A stretch of DNA of 63,272 bases from Alistipes senegalensis (GTDB taxonomy: Bacteria; Bacillota; Clostridia; Oscillospirales; Ruminococcaceae), in assembly GCA_023665275.1 (NCBI GenBank), contig JAMPEF010000007.1, positions 1 through 63,272 of the forward strand, in the 5' to 3' direction. The notes under the pieces are model-generated. The model made no database searches and was not told the DNA's origin. It was given only the letters and a program-made list of their open reading frames with translations. This document shows positions 7,858 through 17,430 of the stretch, in pieces. Within the stretch, counting starts at the first letter, position 1. Every line of letters begins with the position of its first letter. The position numbers and the translations under genes are program-made.

Positions 7858-8973
7858 TCAGTCTGGAAGTGTATAGATTATATAGATGTTATTTCCGCCT
7901 GCTGAATTATTCGGGTCATAGACTGTAAATGAATTAGGTGTAGTCTGAAGTGGTTCATAATCCCACTTTCCGTCAGGAACATATGTCGGCGGATTGCCAC
8001 CTGTAAATTCATCAACTGGAGTTGTAGGTGTATAACCATTGCCATTTCTTCTTATAGGACGATTATTCAGACTTGTATTATAGCCGTCACAGAAACCGCT
8101 TTTCATGTTTACAAGTGCAAGAGTTGCATTTGATGATGAATACGGTGAACCAAAAACATGCTGACCATCAACAATATGGTGATACAGTGAGTTTCCGCTA
8201 CCGTCTGTATCGTTTTTGTAAGTAACAAAACTGAATGAAAACATATTAGGTCCGAATGTGTACGGTACGAGAGTACCAGTACCGTCGTCAATCTCAACCG
8301 GATTGATTCTGCCAAAATACTGGTCTTCCCTTACTTTTGCCGGAAGTGCGGAAACATCGCCGGCTTGAATAGCATTGACAGTGTTATATCCAAGTGTTGC
8401 AAAGATTGAATAATCCTTGTAATATACATCATTTATAACAGGCTGGTCAAAACTTGTTAAATTAACACTTGCCGGTTCAATATCAGATGAATCCCATGCA
8501 TCTGTACCGTTCCAGTTATAGTAGGTATATCCAGCCTCAAAACTGAAAAGACTTTCAGTAATTTTACCACCGTTGTCATTATCAATTTTCATAAGGTGAA
8601 CTTCACCTTTTATGGGGTCATTGTGGCTGTCTGCCTTATCTTTGAAATAGTCATTTACAAATTTTTTTACAGCTTGTGTCTGACGTGCTTCTTCTGTACC
8701 GCCGAGTACAACAGCATCACCGGTGACTTCATGGTATTTCTTGAGGTCTCCGTTATGAACATATACGGCACTTGCATAACGTAACGTACTTTCAAAATAA
8801 CGTTTGATGTTGTCAACAGTAGCGGAGTTAGATTCCTGAAGTGATGCACCTTTCATCATACGGCTTACAGGACTAAGAAACTGCATAGCTCCGAGCATGA
8901 TTATTCCGAAAACTGCCATAACGACTATAAGTTCAACAAGAGTAAAACCCTTGAGATTTTTTTTGTTTTTCAC
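7858..8973 (-). CDS. Large pseudopilin with PilW/GspJ-like N-terminus
   Basis: A 371-residue prepilin-like protein. The signal LKGFTLVELIVVMAVFG has the Gly/Phe cleavage site and Glu5. The remainder is a long polar domain rich in Asn, Asp, Tyr and Pro with no cysteine pairs evident. Minor pilins of this size usually sit at the pilus tip or prime assembly. I place the start at the second GTG (8973), 7 nt from AGGAGG; the first GTG (8979) is only 1 nt from it. It is the last gene of the pilC operon, with its ribosome site touching the stop of the preceding pseudopilin. Confidence 0.85.
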   Translation of the reverse strand: MKNKKNLKGFTLVELIVVMAVFGIIMLGAMQFLSPVSRMMKGASLQESNSATVDNIKRYFESTLRYASAVYVHNGDLKKYHEVTGDAVVLGGTEEARQTQAVKKFVNDYFKDKADSHNDPIKGEVHLMKIDNDNGGKITESLFSFEAGYTYYNWNGTDAWDSSDIEPASVNLTSFDQPVINDVYYKDYSIFATLGYNTVNAIQAGDVSALPAKVREDQYFGRINPVEIDDGTGTLVPYTFGPNMFSFSFVTYKNDTDGSGNSLYHHIVDGQHVFGSPYSSSNATLALVNMKSGFCDGYNTSLNNRPIRRNGNGYTPTTPVDEFTGGNPPTYVPDGKWDYEPLQTTPNSFTVYDPNNSAGGNNIYIIYTLPD

Positions 8974-8985
8974 GCTCACGCCTCC

Positions 8986-9387
8986 TTAATGGACATCAAT
9001 AAACTTGAAATGTCCTTTTGTATTGCCGGAATGAATCCTTTCGCCGTCGGCATCTACTGTACCTGTATCAGTAAGCTCATCACTAGTAGAGTAGAGTTTA
9101 CCCGTTACATCTATAGAACTTCCGCCCTGTCTCTTGACGGTTATTTTAAATTCATCGTCAATAAGTTTTCCTCTGCCGTTATCTGATTTGTCACGGATTT
9201 CAGCTGCCGGACCTTCAACAGCCACTTTATCGTTTCTTATCTTAGTATCCTTGCGGTAACTATCAATTGTAACACCAATAGTAGTAAGGAGAAGTGCAAG
9301 CACTGCCATTACAGCAATGGAAATGATAACTTCAACAAGAGTCATACCACGCTTTTTATGACGTGATTTTTTATTTTCGTTATTCAT
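8986..9387 (-). CDS. Small pseudopilin (PilV/GspI-like)
   Basis: A 133-residue prepilin-like protein. The basic leader (NKKSRHKKRG) is followed by MTLVEVIISIAVMAVLALLL, with Glu5 conserved and Met at mature position 1. The short C-terminal domain is charged and glycine-rich. It is flanked by the 922-residue pilus protein upstream (13 bp gap) and the large pseudopilin downstream, an arrangement typical of minor pilin operons. A ribosome site AAGGAGG precedes ATG. Confidence 0.85.
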   Translation of the reverse strand: MNNENKKSRHKKRGMTLVEVIISIAVMAVLALLLTTIGVTIDSYRKDTKIRNDKVAVEGPAAEIRDKSDNGRGKLIDDEFKITVKRQGGSSIDVTGKLYSTSDELTDTGTVDADGERIHSGNTKGHFKFIDVH

Positions 9388-9399
9388 TAAAGCACCTCC

Positions 9400-12168
9400 T
9401 TAAAATCCTTCATAGTACATAACAACAAAATCATTGTTAGAATTATTATTATTGTTATTATTGTTGTTGTTTGTACCGCTCTTAGGTGTATAAAGGAATA
9501 TCCAGTCATTCTGCATATAGCCTTCTGCAACGTTAAGAATACCAATTACACCGATACTCTTTCCGCCACCCTGTGCGTTTTTGACTTCTATAGCGTCATA
9601 ATAGATTGTATTGTTGATATTCGGTGCGTTTGTGATGTCAAATTTCATGTGGGGAGCTTCAATAGCAGCTGTAACGATAGATGCACCATTTGACATTTTA
9701 AATTCAGGCTGCGAGATTAAAGAGCCGTCTAAGGCATATTCTGCCGCCTTAGAATAAATGTTTATTTTCGGACATTCTACAACTGGTCCGCAACCTGCAC
9801 GAACAAGGTCATTATTTGTCACTATCTGGAATGCTGTATTACTGTCAAGATAATCCTTATATGTCTTTGTAAGCATTCTGCGTCCGGTAAGGAAAGTTGC
9901 ACTATTTTCAACAAATACATTAAGATTTCCACAACCAGCAGAAGAATCATCATATATGAAATCGCCGTTATTGAACATTGAGAAGTTATCAAGTTTTACC
10001 CATATGTCATTTGTACTTGTATTCTTGATAACAATATCCTGACTGAATCCACCGGATAATGTACAGCTTTGTGTAATTTCAGCCGGAAGATTACTTGATG
10101 TATAAACGTTTGCATTTACGTCGGCAAGATAGTTGCCAGCAGTCGGAATGTCCGTTATAGCTCTGGTGCCAAAATTATAGTCAAGTTCGATTTCTTCAAC
10201 AGTTTTCAGAACCTTTGAATCTGCTTTCGGTGTACCGTCGCCGATTTCCTCAAAACCAAGAATTACAGTTTTTTCAGCTTTTCTTGGGAAGAGTTCATTG
10301 TTATGTGTTGTCTTATAGAAATCAGTACCGGCTATATTGGTACTACTATTATAGACAAAACTTCCGCCGGCTTCGTAAGTATCCATTTCATTTGCCGTAA
10401 CGTCTGTCGGGTCATCTCTGTTAACCCATAAAACATCATGGGTGTATTCTCTTGTTACAGTATTTTCGTCGCCAACACTGTATGTTCTTTCTACTATAAG
10501 TGATGGGTCAATAACTGTACCGCCGAAATCATAGAAATTGCCATCAATGATTCCGTCACCGTCATTATCTGTCATTCCATAAGCTGTGATAGCATCAGGG
10601 GTAAGCCATGCATAAGGATAAGTAGTTGTACCCCAGCTTTCCACAAAACCTACATTTTTACCAAGTACACAATAAGTTATATTATCCTGTCTTTCATAGA
10701 GTTCCTGTGTGCCGTCAGCTGTCATTTTCTTAGTTGCATTAATTGTGATTTTTGAACCTGTTGCACTGTCGGCACATATGCTGTGACCTGCTCCAACGGT
10801 AATATCATTGTTTGCTATAAGAGTACCACCTACTACAATGCTTCCACCGACATCAAGTCTGCCGTTTACTGTAAGGTCACCTTCAACAACAAGGTCACCG
10901 GCAATTTCCGCACCGTTGCCGTCTATAACCAGATTGCCTTTAGTATAGAAGTTACCTGAAGTAACTGTACTGAGATATGCTTCAGTACCATTTACAACAG
11001 ATGTACTCCATGCATGGAGTTTTGAATTTGCAGAACTGTTGCCAAGATATGAAGTCTTTCCTCTGTCCTGACAGTAAATATCAGCATAAAACTGCATACT
11101 GCCGTTTGAGGCTGCATCAAGTGAACCACAGAAAATATTAAGCGGAATATCAGACTCACCAAGAGTATAGCCTACCACGCACTTCATAAGTGAGTCTACA
11201 TAAATATACGGAATATCACTGAATTTTGCAATTTCCTGATTATATGCATTTGAATTGTTGTTGTTTACTGTTTCAGAATGTACTTTAAAGTCGCTGTTTG
11301 TGAATGTGAGATTTCCCCATACTGACATACCTGAACCCTTTGTGGGAAAATGCAAGTCTGTCTTTGTTATAACGTCAAAACTACCGTTTATAACAACAGG
11401 AGCTTCAACTATACCAGGGTTAGGGAAAGAGAATTTTTCAAGAATATCTGCATTTTCCGGATTGTTAGGGAGATAATTTCCCATAGCGTCCATATTGCCC
11501 GGCTGGTCTGTATTTTTAAGATTGAGATAAAGTTTATCATCAAGACTTACAATCTGACCGGTAGGCAGACCACAATTACCATAATAATATCTCTGACCTC
11601 CATGCATACCAATACCAAGATATGTACCACCATATGAAGCAGTACCTACAGGTGTACCAGCACCGCCGACGGTAACGAAACCACCGCCGCCACCGCCGCC
11701 GCCACCTAACTGTGGCGGATTTTTAATAGCGTAAGCACTTACTGTTTTTGTTTCACCACCAGATGTAACATCAGCAGTAATTAACAAAAGGTCTCTTTCT
11801 TCCCATTCCTGTTTTTCTGTATTATAGAACTGCTTTTTACCTGCATATTCAACTCTTGCCTTGTCAACTTTTCCTATGCCTGCAACTGATGCCTCCATAT
11901 CAACATCAACATCAAAACCGTTTCCGGCTGTAAGAGATGCCATAGCTGTTTTAAAGCTATCGTCTCCGCTTGCTGCTTTCAGAATACTATCAATAGCAGC
12001 TCTTGCGGTATAGCTTGCCTGTGATGAGGAGTAAGATTTATGCGCCCTGTTGTTTGCGGCTGTTGCCAGCGCAAGAGTACTTGTAAGGAATATTATCAGG
12101 AGAGACATTACCGATACAACCGTAAGAAGTACCGCACCCCTGAAACTTCGTTTTTTATCAGTTTTCAT
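9400..12168 (-). CDS. Very large pilus-associated protein (PilX/GspK-position) with beta-helix-like repeats
   Basis: A 922-residue protein. After MKTDKKRSFRGAV a single hydrophobic helix (about residues 13-40) is followed by AANNRAHKSYSSSQASYTARAAIDSIL, the pattern of PilX/GspK-type minor pilins, though the FTLxE signal is absent. A run of nine glycines near residue 160 acts as a linker. Around residues 400-475, short hydrophobic turns (AGDLVVEGDLTVNGRLDVGG) resemble bactofilin or beta-helix rungs. The C-terminus carries an asparagine run. The start at 12168 follows AAAGGCGG; the earlier ATG overlaps that site. The position between pilO and the pseudopilins suggests a tip adhesin, which is inference. 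Confidence 0.7.
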   Translation of the reverse strand: MKTDKKRSFRGAVLLTVVSVMSLLIIFLTSTLALATAANNRAHKSYSSSQASYTARAAIDSILKAASGDDSFKTAMASLTAGNGFDVDVDMEASVAGIGKVDKARVEYAGKKQFYNTEKQEWEERDLLLITADVTSGGETKTVSAYAIKNPPQLGGGGGGGGGFVTVGGAGTPVGTASYGGTYLGIGMHGGQRYYYGNCGLPTGQIVSLDDKLYLNLKNTDQPGNMDAMGNYLPNNPENADILEKFSFPNPGIVEAPVVINGSFDVITKTDLHFPTKGSGMSVWGNLTFTNSDFKVHSETVNNNNSNAYNQEIAKFSDIPYIYVDSLMKCVVGYTLGESDIPLNIFCGSLDAASNGSMQFYADIYCQDRGKTSYLGNSSANSKLHAWSTSVVNGTEAYLSTVTSGNFYTKGNLVIDGNGAEIAGDLVVEGDLTVNGRLDVGGSIVVGGTLIANNDITVGAGHSICADSATGSKITINATKKMTADGTQELYERQDNITYCVLGKNVGFVESWGTTTYPYAWLTPDAITAYGMTDNDGDGIIDGNFYDFGGTVIDPSLIVERTYSVGDENTVTREYTHDVLWVNRDDPTDVTANEMDTYEAGGSFVYNSSTNIAGTDFYKTTHNNELFPRKAEKTVILGFEEIGDGTPKADSKVLKTVEEIELDYNFGTRAITDIPTAGNYLADVNANVYTSSNLPAEITQSCTLSGGFSQDIVIKNTSTNDIWVKLDNFSMFNNGDFIYDDSSAGCGNLNVFVENSATFLTGRRMLTKTYKDYLDSNTAFQIVTNNDLVRAGCGPVVECPKINIYSKAAEYALDGSLISQPEFKMSNGASIVTAAIEAPHMKFDITNAPNINNTIYYDAIEVKNAQGGGKSIGVIGILNVAEGYMQNDWIFLYTPKSGTNNNNNNNNNNSNNDFVVMYYEGF

Positions 12169-12201
12169 AATTTTACCGCCTTTCAAATAACCAAGCGTTA
12201 A

Positions 12202-13107
12202 TTATTCTTCGGTATTAGGCTTAGGCATATCGTAAACTGAATATAAGCTAATTACAAGCTGTACTGATGATGTATTTGCGTCGTCTATAGTGAGAGCTGC
12301 CGGAGCTTGTGCGGGTTCAGGAGTTTCTGATTCTGTACCTGCATTTTCGTCGGGTGTTGTTTCAACCGGCTGTTCAGCATTTTCATCTGTTGTTTCCGGC
12401 TGTTCTTCATCGTCTGGTGTTTCGTCAACAGATGGACGGGAAGTTATACCCTCTTTTTCAAGAGCATCTGCACCAAATGAATAATCTTCAATTCTTACCT
12501 GATTTACAATTATGGTTTTTTCAAGTTCTTCAATAGCCTTAAGGTAACTCCAGATTGCTTCTTTTGTGCCTGTAACCTGTACACCATACTGTGCCTGTAT
12601 AATGTTTTCAACATTACGCTGTGAAAGTGCATTACTTTCCGCATTGTCTTTAGCGTCCTGTTTTGCGTAATCACCGTTAAGGTCAGCCATATCACGCATA
12701 TCCTGTGACGGAAGTCCTTCAGATTCAAGATAGTAATAATCAATAGCTGATTCTCTGTTTGCTGTTATTTCAAGATTATCAATACGAACACCACATTCTT
12801 CTGCATAATGCTGCATATACTGGTCAACTTCTACTGCTGTGTCGATTTCTGAAATCGGGATAAAATCAGCAATAAGTTTATTTGTTTCTTCATATGTTTC
12901 ATCAATATTGTTCTTAAGAGGTTGAATTTTTGCAATTCTTGCCTCAAGGTCAGCCTGCTCCTCCTGTTTTATAACAAGTGTAGCCTCGTCTTCTTTTATT
13001 TCCTCGTTCTTAGGTTTGATAAGACCGACAAAACCAGCAATTGCAATAACAACCGCAAGAAGAACACCAAGTATTACCTTGTCTCTGTAATTCAATTTCA
13101 TTTTCAA
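12202..13107 (-). CDS. pilO: PilO-like pilus alignment protein
   Basis: A 301-residue bitopic protein. It has a short cytoplasmic N-terminus, one transmembrane segment (about residues 11-28), then a coiled coil (EEIKEDEATLVIKQEEQADLEARIAKIQ) and a ferredoxin-like domain, the organisation of PilO. A low-complexity Pro/Glu/Thr stretch (about 220-270) is inserted near the C-terminus, which then returns to a beta strand (SSVQLVISLYSVYD). PilO pairs with PilN to link PilM to the rest of the machine. It lies 9 bp after the pilM-pilN fusion gene. Confidence 0.8.
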   Translation of the reverse strand: MKMKLNYRDKVILGVLLAVVIAIAGFVGLIKPKNEEIKEDEATLVIKQEEQADLEARIAKIQPLKNNIDETYEETNKLIADFIPISEIDTAVEVDQYMQHYAEECGVRIDNLEITANRESAIDYYYLESEGLPSQDMRDMADLNGDYAKQDAKDNAESNALSQRNVENIIQAQYGVQVTGTKEAIWSYLKAIEELEKTIIVNQVRIEDYSFGADALEKEGITSRPSVDETPDDEEQPETTDENAEQPVETTPDENAGTESETPEPAQAPAALTIDDANTSSVQLVISLYSVYDMPKPNTEE

Positions 13108-13116
13108 TCAGCCTCC

Positions 13117-14703
13117 TTATTCTGCCGTTACTTCTTCGGCTTGTTCAGATTCTTCTTCAGGGTGATAAGCACTCTGCTCGCCGGCTACTCTTAAAGTTGC
13201 ATCAAATTCTACATAAGTTTCCGGTTCTTCCTGATTGCTTTCAGCACGTTCAGTCAGACGGTAACCGCTGTATCCGGCATTTTCAAAAACGCCTTCTTCC
13301 AGCAGTCTGGTAAGAAATTCAACCGGTAGTTCTTCATATGCACCATCATTTGCAAGATATTCAGCACTGAATGAAAATGTACCATCTGTGTAATCAGGGT
13401 CGATTAATTTTGCACCTGAGATACCAAGTTCTTCGGCTGTTTCTGTAAGAACCTGTTCAACAAGGTCATATTTTTCACCATCTATTACAGGTTTTGAATA
13501 GAAAGCATCATGTGCATTCAGCATACTGATGTTATAGGCGTCAACCTTTTCTTTCATACCCTCAAGCCTTGTAAGATATTCAATTTTCTTTGCAGTATCG
13601 GGACTATCTATAAAGTCCTGACACGCCTGAATATCGTCCTGAATGCCGTTGTCCTTTACTGTAAGAATACCCCATACACCGAGTACGGCTACAGCGGCTA
13701 CAGCAATGGCAATAAGCATGACAATATCGCCGGCTTTATCGTTTCCGCCACCTTTACTTCTTACAGCCGAACTGAAATCACCTTCAAGGAGATTGATTTT
13801 TTCCTTGTCCTTATCACGCTTGAACATAGCGCCGATAGCGTTTGCATACAATGAAAATTCAAGATTTTCATGACCGTGTATCTGTGGCGGAACGTTGATA
13901 AGATTTGTGTTGAGGTCAAGTTTTTCAAGTTCGTCGGTAAGTCTCACATAGTCATGTGTATCACCATAGAATACGATATTTTCAATAACTTCACCTGTGT
14001 TACGGCTTCTGTGGAACTGCAACATACGGAAGATATTTTCATTTACAGCCTCAAAAACATAGTCTTCTGAATATTCATAGTCTGCCGGGTCGATAGAGGC
14101 AAAACGTGAGAATGAAAGCTGATTTGATTCATAAAGGTTGAGTGAAACAAAGTTATTGTCAATCTGTACAGCAAGGAGCGGCATTTTTGACTGTATCTTT
14201 GTATCAGCAAGAAGTACCTTTGTTATACAGTTACAGCCCACCATAACGGATTTAAGGGAAATACCAAGAAGTTTAAACATTTCCCTGTAGCTGTTTACGA
14301 TTTCATAGGGACAAGCGGTAGCAAGTACCTTATATGTATCACCTTCGCCGTCACCTACTATAGTATATGAAACACTATATATATCGTCCAGACTGAGTTC
14401 AGAAAGCAGCTGCTGTTTAACAGTCTTCTGCATTTCGGTAAGTTTTACCTTAGGAACATCAAGTTCCTTAAAAATAGTAAGGTTTGAAGAAATACTTACG
14501 ATAGCCTCTTTATCGGGCATCTTGTTCTTTCTGAGAACGCCGTTTATAAGAGTGGCAACATTCGGAACGTCCTTTATATGACCGTTGACAATAAGTTCCT
14601 CGTCGATGTCAATAGATGCGGCGGAGCTGATTTTGATTTTTCCGTTAGCCTCTGCGCCCTTGACTACTCGTATATTTCTGTCAGTAATATCAAATGAAAG
14701 CAT
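13117..14703 (-). CDS. PilM-PilN fusion protein
   Basis: A 528-residue protein. Residues 1 to about 310 form an actin-like PilM domain (MLSFDITDRNIRVVKG at the start, SISSNLTIFKELDVPK, and AVQIDNNFVSLNLYESNQL). A single transmembrane segment follows at about 328-348 (DIVMLIAIAVAAVAVLGVWG), then a periplasm-side PilN-like coil and alpha/beta domain ending in an acidic tail. In most bacteria PilM and PilN are separate and PilM binds the short PilN N-terminal peptide; here the peptide is replaced by a covalent link. The order pilC, pilMN, pilO is conserved. The ribosome site AAAGGTGG precedes ATG. Confidence 0.85.
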   Translation of the reverse strand: MLSFDITDRNIRVVKGAEANGKIKISSAASIDIDEELIVNGHIKDVPNVATLINGVLRKNKMPDKEAIVSISSNLTIFKELDVPKVKLTEMQKTVKQQLLSELSLDDIYSVSYTIVGDGEGDTYKVLATACPYEIVNSYREMFKLLGISLKSVMVGCNCITKVLLADTKIQSKMPLLAVQIDNNFVSLNLYESNQLSFSRFASIDPADYEYSEDYVFEAVNENIFRMLQFHRSRNTGEVIENIVFYGDTHDYVRLTDELEKLDLNTNLINVPPQIHGHENLEFSLYANAIGAMFKRDKDKEKINLLEGDFSSAVRSKGGGNDKAGDIVMLIAIAVAAVAVLGVWGILTVKDNGIQDDIQACQDFIDSPDTAKKIEYLTRLEGMKEKVDAYNISMLNAHDAFYSKPVIDGEKYDLVEQVLTETAEELGISGAKLIDPDYTDGTFSFSAEYLANDGAYEELPVEFLTRLLEEGVFENAGYSGYRLTERAESNQEEPETYVEFDATLRVAGEQSAYHPEEESEQAEEVTAE

Positions 14704-14724
14704 TTATTTTCCACCTTTCTTGAA

Positions 14725-15924
14725 TTATTCGTTTTCGATAGAATCGAATGAACCGTAGAGTGCGGGATAGATACCACATACAACAAGACCGATGATTACA
14801 GCCATGAAGATAAGCAGCAAAGGCTCTACCATACTTACAAGACGCTGTACAGCGGCATCGGATTCTTCTTCATAGTAGTCAGAAGTTTTTTCAAGAATAG
14901 AGTCAAGCGCACCTGATTCCTCACCGACGTAAAGAATAGAACAAAACATATTCTCGAACACTTCAGACCTTGTAATAGCATTTGAGAGAGTTTCACCCTG
15001 TTTTACCTCGTCAACTACTTCAAGGAACTTTTCGTCAATGTAGGAGTTACCAAGAACGGCTGACGCTCTTTCAAGACATTCAACCATAGGAATACCACTT
15101 GAATAGAGTGAAGAGAGAGTACGTGCAAAACGTCCGGTATAAATTTTTGTCATAAGAGGACCAAAACCCGGACCTTTAATCAAGAGACGGTCAACTTTTA
15201 CTCTTAAATGTGGTACTTTAAGTGCGTACTGTATTCCAAAGAAAAGTACTGCTACAACTGCAATGATTACATACCATCTGTTAATGATAACGTCGGATAT
15301 ACCTGCAACAAATTTAGTAAGTGCCGGCATATCGTCAGGGTCTTCATACATTGCTATAAATGTAGGCATGATAAATGCAAAGAGGAAGATAACAATAACC
15401 ACGCAAAGTATAAGAAGTATCATAGGATACATCATAGCACTTTTTATAGTATTTTTCAATTTGCCTTCCTTGTTGTAATGGTCTGCCATACGGGTCATAA
15501 TTACGTCAAGTGAACCACTACTTTCACCTGCTCCGACCATTGAGATAAGGAAGTCAGGAAATGAGCCTGCGTGCATTTCGAGAGCTGACGAGAAGGATTC
15601 ACCTTTCTGAACATTTTCATAAATGTCCTGCCAGATAGCTTTTGCCTTATCGTTTTCCTGTTCTTTGGTCAGAATGTCGATTGCCTTTACAAGTGTAAGA
15701 CCAGAAGTAAGCATAGCACTCAACTGACGGCAGTTGAACGTAAGCTCTTTGGTATTGAACTTGTAAATAGATTTTTTGTTGGTTGAATCGCTTTCCTTAA
15801 AGTCTTTTACGTAGAGACCTCTTTCCTTAGCCTTTTCAAGAAATTCCTGCTCATTTTCAGCGTTCATAACGCCTTTTTGCTGTCTGCCACGTGCGTCCTG
15901 TGCGACATAGGAAAAACTCTTCAT
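14725..15924 (-). CDS. pilC: Type IV pilus platform protein PilC
   Basis: A 399-residue GspF/PilC inner-membrane platform protein on which PilB and PilT act. It begins with a PilC signature (MKSFSYVAQDARGRQQKGVMNAENEQEF) and has two T2SSF repeats, the first with LSAMLTSGLTLVKAIDIL and the second with LSSLYSSGIPMVECLERA, each followed by membrane helices (about 170-190, 215-235 and 375-395). Length is normal. It is the first gene of the second pilus operon, with GGAGGTGG before the ATG and a promoter at 15986-16014. Confidence 0.95.
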   Translation of the reverse strand: MKSFSYVAQDARGRQQKGVMNAENEQEFLEKAKERGLYVKDFKESDSTNKKSIYKFNTKELTFNCRQLSAMLTSGLTLVKAIDILTKEQENDKAKAIWQDIYENVQKGESFSSALEMHAGSFPDFLISMVGAGESSGSLDVIMTRMADHYNKEGKLKNTIKSAMMYPMILLILCVVIVIFLFAFIMPTFIAMYEDPDDMPALTKFVAGISDVIINRWYVIIAVVAVLFFGIQYALKVPHLRVKVDRLLIKGPGFGPLMTKIYTGRFARTLSSLYSSGIPMVECLERASAVLGNSYIDEKFLEVVDEVKQGETLSNAITRSEVFENMFCSILYVGEESGALDSILEKTSDYYEEESDAAVQRLVSMVEPLLLIFMAVIIGLVVCGIYPALYGSFDSIENE

Positions 15925-15985
15925 AGAACCACCTCCGTAGATAAATTTTATAGGTTAGGGATAACATGCCGCCTTAATAATAACA

Positions 15986-16014
15986 ATTATAACATTTTAA
16001 AAGTTACTTTTCAA
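15986..16014 (-). promoter_or_regulatory. pilC operon promoter
   Basis: TTGAAA (16009-16014), 17-bp spacer, TATAAT (15986-15991), minus strand, about 60 bp before the pilC ATG. Confidence 0.75.
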
Positions 16015-16111
16015 TCGTTTTTTTGACATAAATAATCAGTTATTTTTTATCAATATTCCACAACTTTTATACTAATAGTAATATATGTTGTATAAAACAA
16101 CAATTATTCTA

Positions 16112-16228
16112 CAAAAAATCAACACTCAGGACAGCACATTCAAAGCAAAACATGAAGTGCTTGCAGGCTTACACCCCACATTGTTAAACTTATACAAATA
16201 TTATAACACATTCAATATAGAATTGCAA
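16112..16228 (-). promoter_or_regulatory. Second upstream promoter and hairpin region; possible long leader or small RNA
   Basis: TTGCAA (16223-16228), 17-bp spacer and TATAAT (16200-16205) form a minus-strand promoter in the 411-bp gap between rnz and pilC. Its transcript would contain a 9-bp hairpin with one bulge (arms 16153-16161 and 16133-16142) and reach a six-T run at 16118-16113. The rest of the gap is AT-rich with no open frame. It may be a small RNA or a long pilC leader. Confidence 0.4.
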
Positions 16229-16335
16229 TAATTTATATCGAATTTGCAGAATTTTTTATATATTTGTTAATTACGACAAATTTTTTTATTATTTATTTGG
16301 CATTATGACGTTTCTGTGACAGTAAATGTAACATA

Positions 16336-17250
16336 TCATAAAGTAATTTTTTCGCCGTCATGTGAGACCGTAACCGACGGAAAAATTTCTTTCAATTCCT
16401 GTTCATAGACTACCGGTTCTGTCTCTGCCGGACTGTAATGCGTAAGCCAGAGTTTTTTAACGTTTGCTTTTAAAGCTATCTCACAAGCGTCCTGCATAAG
16501 CATATGACCTTTTTCATTCATGGATTGTTTCTTTTCCGTATCTCCATACATACCCTCACATATAAAGAGGTCAGAATTTTGTGCGAAATCAGTTATTGAC
16601 GGAATAGGCAGTGTATCGGTGGTATAAGTCACGGTTATAGGCGGACGGCTTTCCCGTGTGACATCTGCCGGTGAGAACGTTCGCCCGTCATCAAGTGTAA
16701 CCGATGTACCACCATGAAGTATTTTCCAGTACTTTACGGGAATATCAAGACTTTTTGCCTTTTCAGGTGCAAATACAGGTTTTCTTGAAAGTGTAAGCCT
16801 ATAGCCTATACAGTTTACACTATGTTCAAGAGGAATAGTTGAAATCATCAGCATAGAGTCAATTTTTTCTGCCAAGAATGCCGTCGGATTTCTGTCCGGA
16901 AGAATATGTATATTCACTTCATACGGAAGTGTACCGCATACAGATATTAAATTTTTCACCATATTTTCAGCACTTGCAGGAATATATATATCAATCGGTT
17001 CTGTACGTGAACAGTTTCCGATTGACAAAAGAAGTCCTGGAAGACCTGTTATATGGTCAGCGTGACTGTGTGTTATCAAAATAATTTCTATACGGCTTAT
17101 TTTAAGTCCGTGCTGTGAAAGCGCCACCTGTGTACATTCTCCGCAGTCTATAAGGACGGATTTTCCGTTGTATTCTGCATAGAGACTTGTAAGAAAACGA
17201 TTTTTCAGGGGAAGCATTCCGCCTGTACCTAAAAGACATATTTCAGGCAT
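16336..17250 (-). CDS. rnz: Ribonuclease Z (metallo-beta-lactamase fold)
   Basis: A 304-residue zinc phosphodiesterase that removes tRNA 3' trailers. The opening LLGTGGMLPLKNR and the HSHADH motif (near residue 62, within ILITHSHADHITGLPGLL) define the family. Further metal ligands are expected at EHSVNCIGYRL, in the CEGMYGD region and at LTHYSP near the C-terminus. Length fits the short-form enzyme. ATG at 17250 is preceded by GAAAGGAG. It stands alone with its own promoter. Other MBL hydrolases are possible, but the LGTGG start and GYRL motif favour RNase Z. Confidence 0.88.
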   Translation of the reverse strand: MPEICLLGTGGMLPLKNRFLTSLYAEYNGKSVLIDCGECTQVALSQHGLKISRIEIILITHSHADHITGLPGLLLSIGNCSRTEPIDIYIPASAENMVKNLISVCGTLPYEVNIHILPDRNPTAFLAEKIDSMLMISTIPLEHSVNCIGYRLTLSRKPVFAPEKAKSLDIPVKYWKILHGGTSVTLDDGRTFSPADVTRESRPPITVTYTTDTLPIPSITDFAQNSDLFICEGMYGDTEKKQSMNEKGHMLMQDACEIALKANVKKLWLTHYSPAETEPVVYEQELKEIFPSVTVSHDGEKITL

Positions 17251-17291
17251 ATTTATTACTCCTTTCATTTTAAAAAAATTAATACTTCTGA

Positions 17292-17320
17292 ATTATACCA
17301 TATTTATTAATAAAAATCAA
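17292..17320 (-). promoter_or_regulatory. rnz promoter
   Basis: TTGATT (17315-17320), 17-bp spacer, TATAAT (17292-17297), minus strand. Confidence 0.7.
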
Positions 17321-17345
17321 TATAAAAATTCACAGATTCATCACA

Positions 17346-17383
17346 AAATAAAAAAACGACCGTTTTTTTAAAACAGTCGTTTT
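17346..17383 (-). terminator. Terminator after the CAP-dockerin gene
   Basis: A 10-bp stem with one wobble pair (arms 17353-17362 and 17374-17383), ending on the minus strand in a long T run. Confidence 0.85.
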
Positions 17384-17430
17384 TGCATTATAAACCAAAT
17401 CAGTAATTTTAACTGTCAGAAAATATATTG

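Noticed and set aside
11255..11637. Two overlapping plus-strand frames opposite the large pilus protein
   Set aside because: Antisense shadows; the opposite strand continues a single 922-codon gene.
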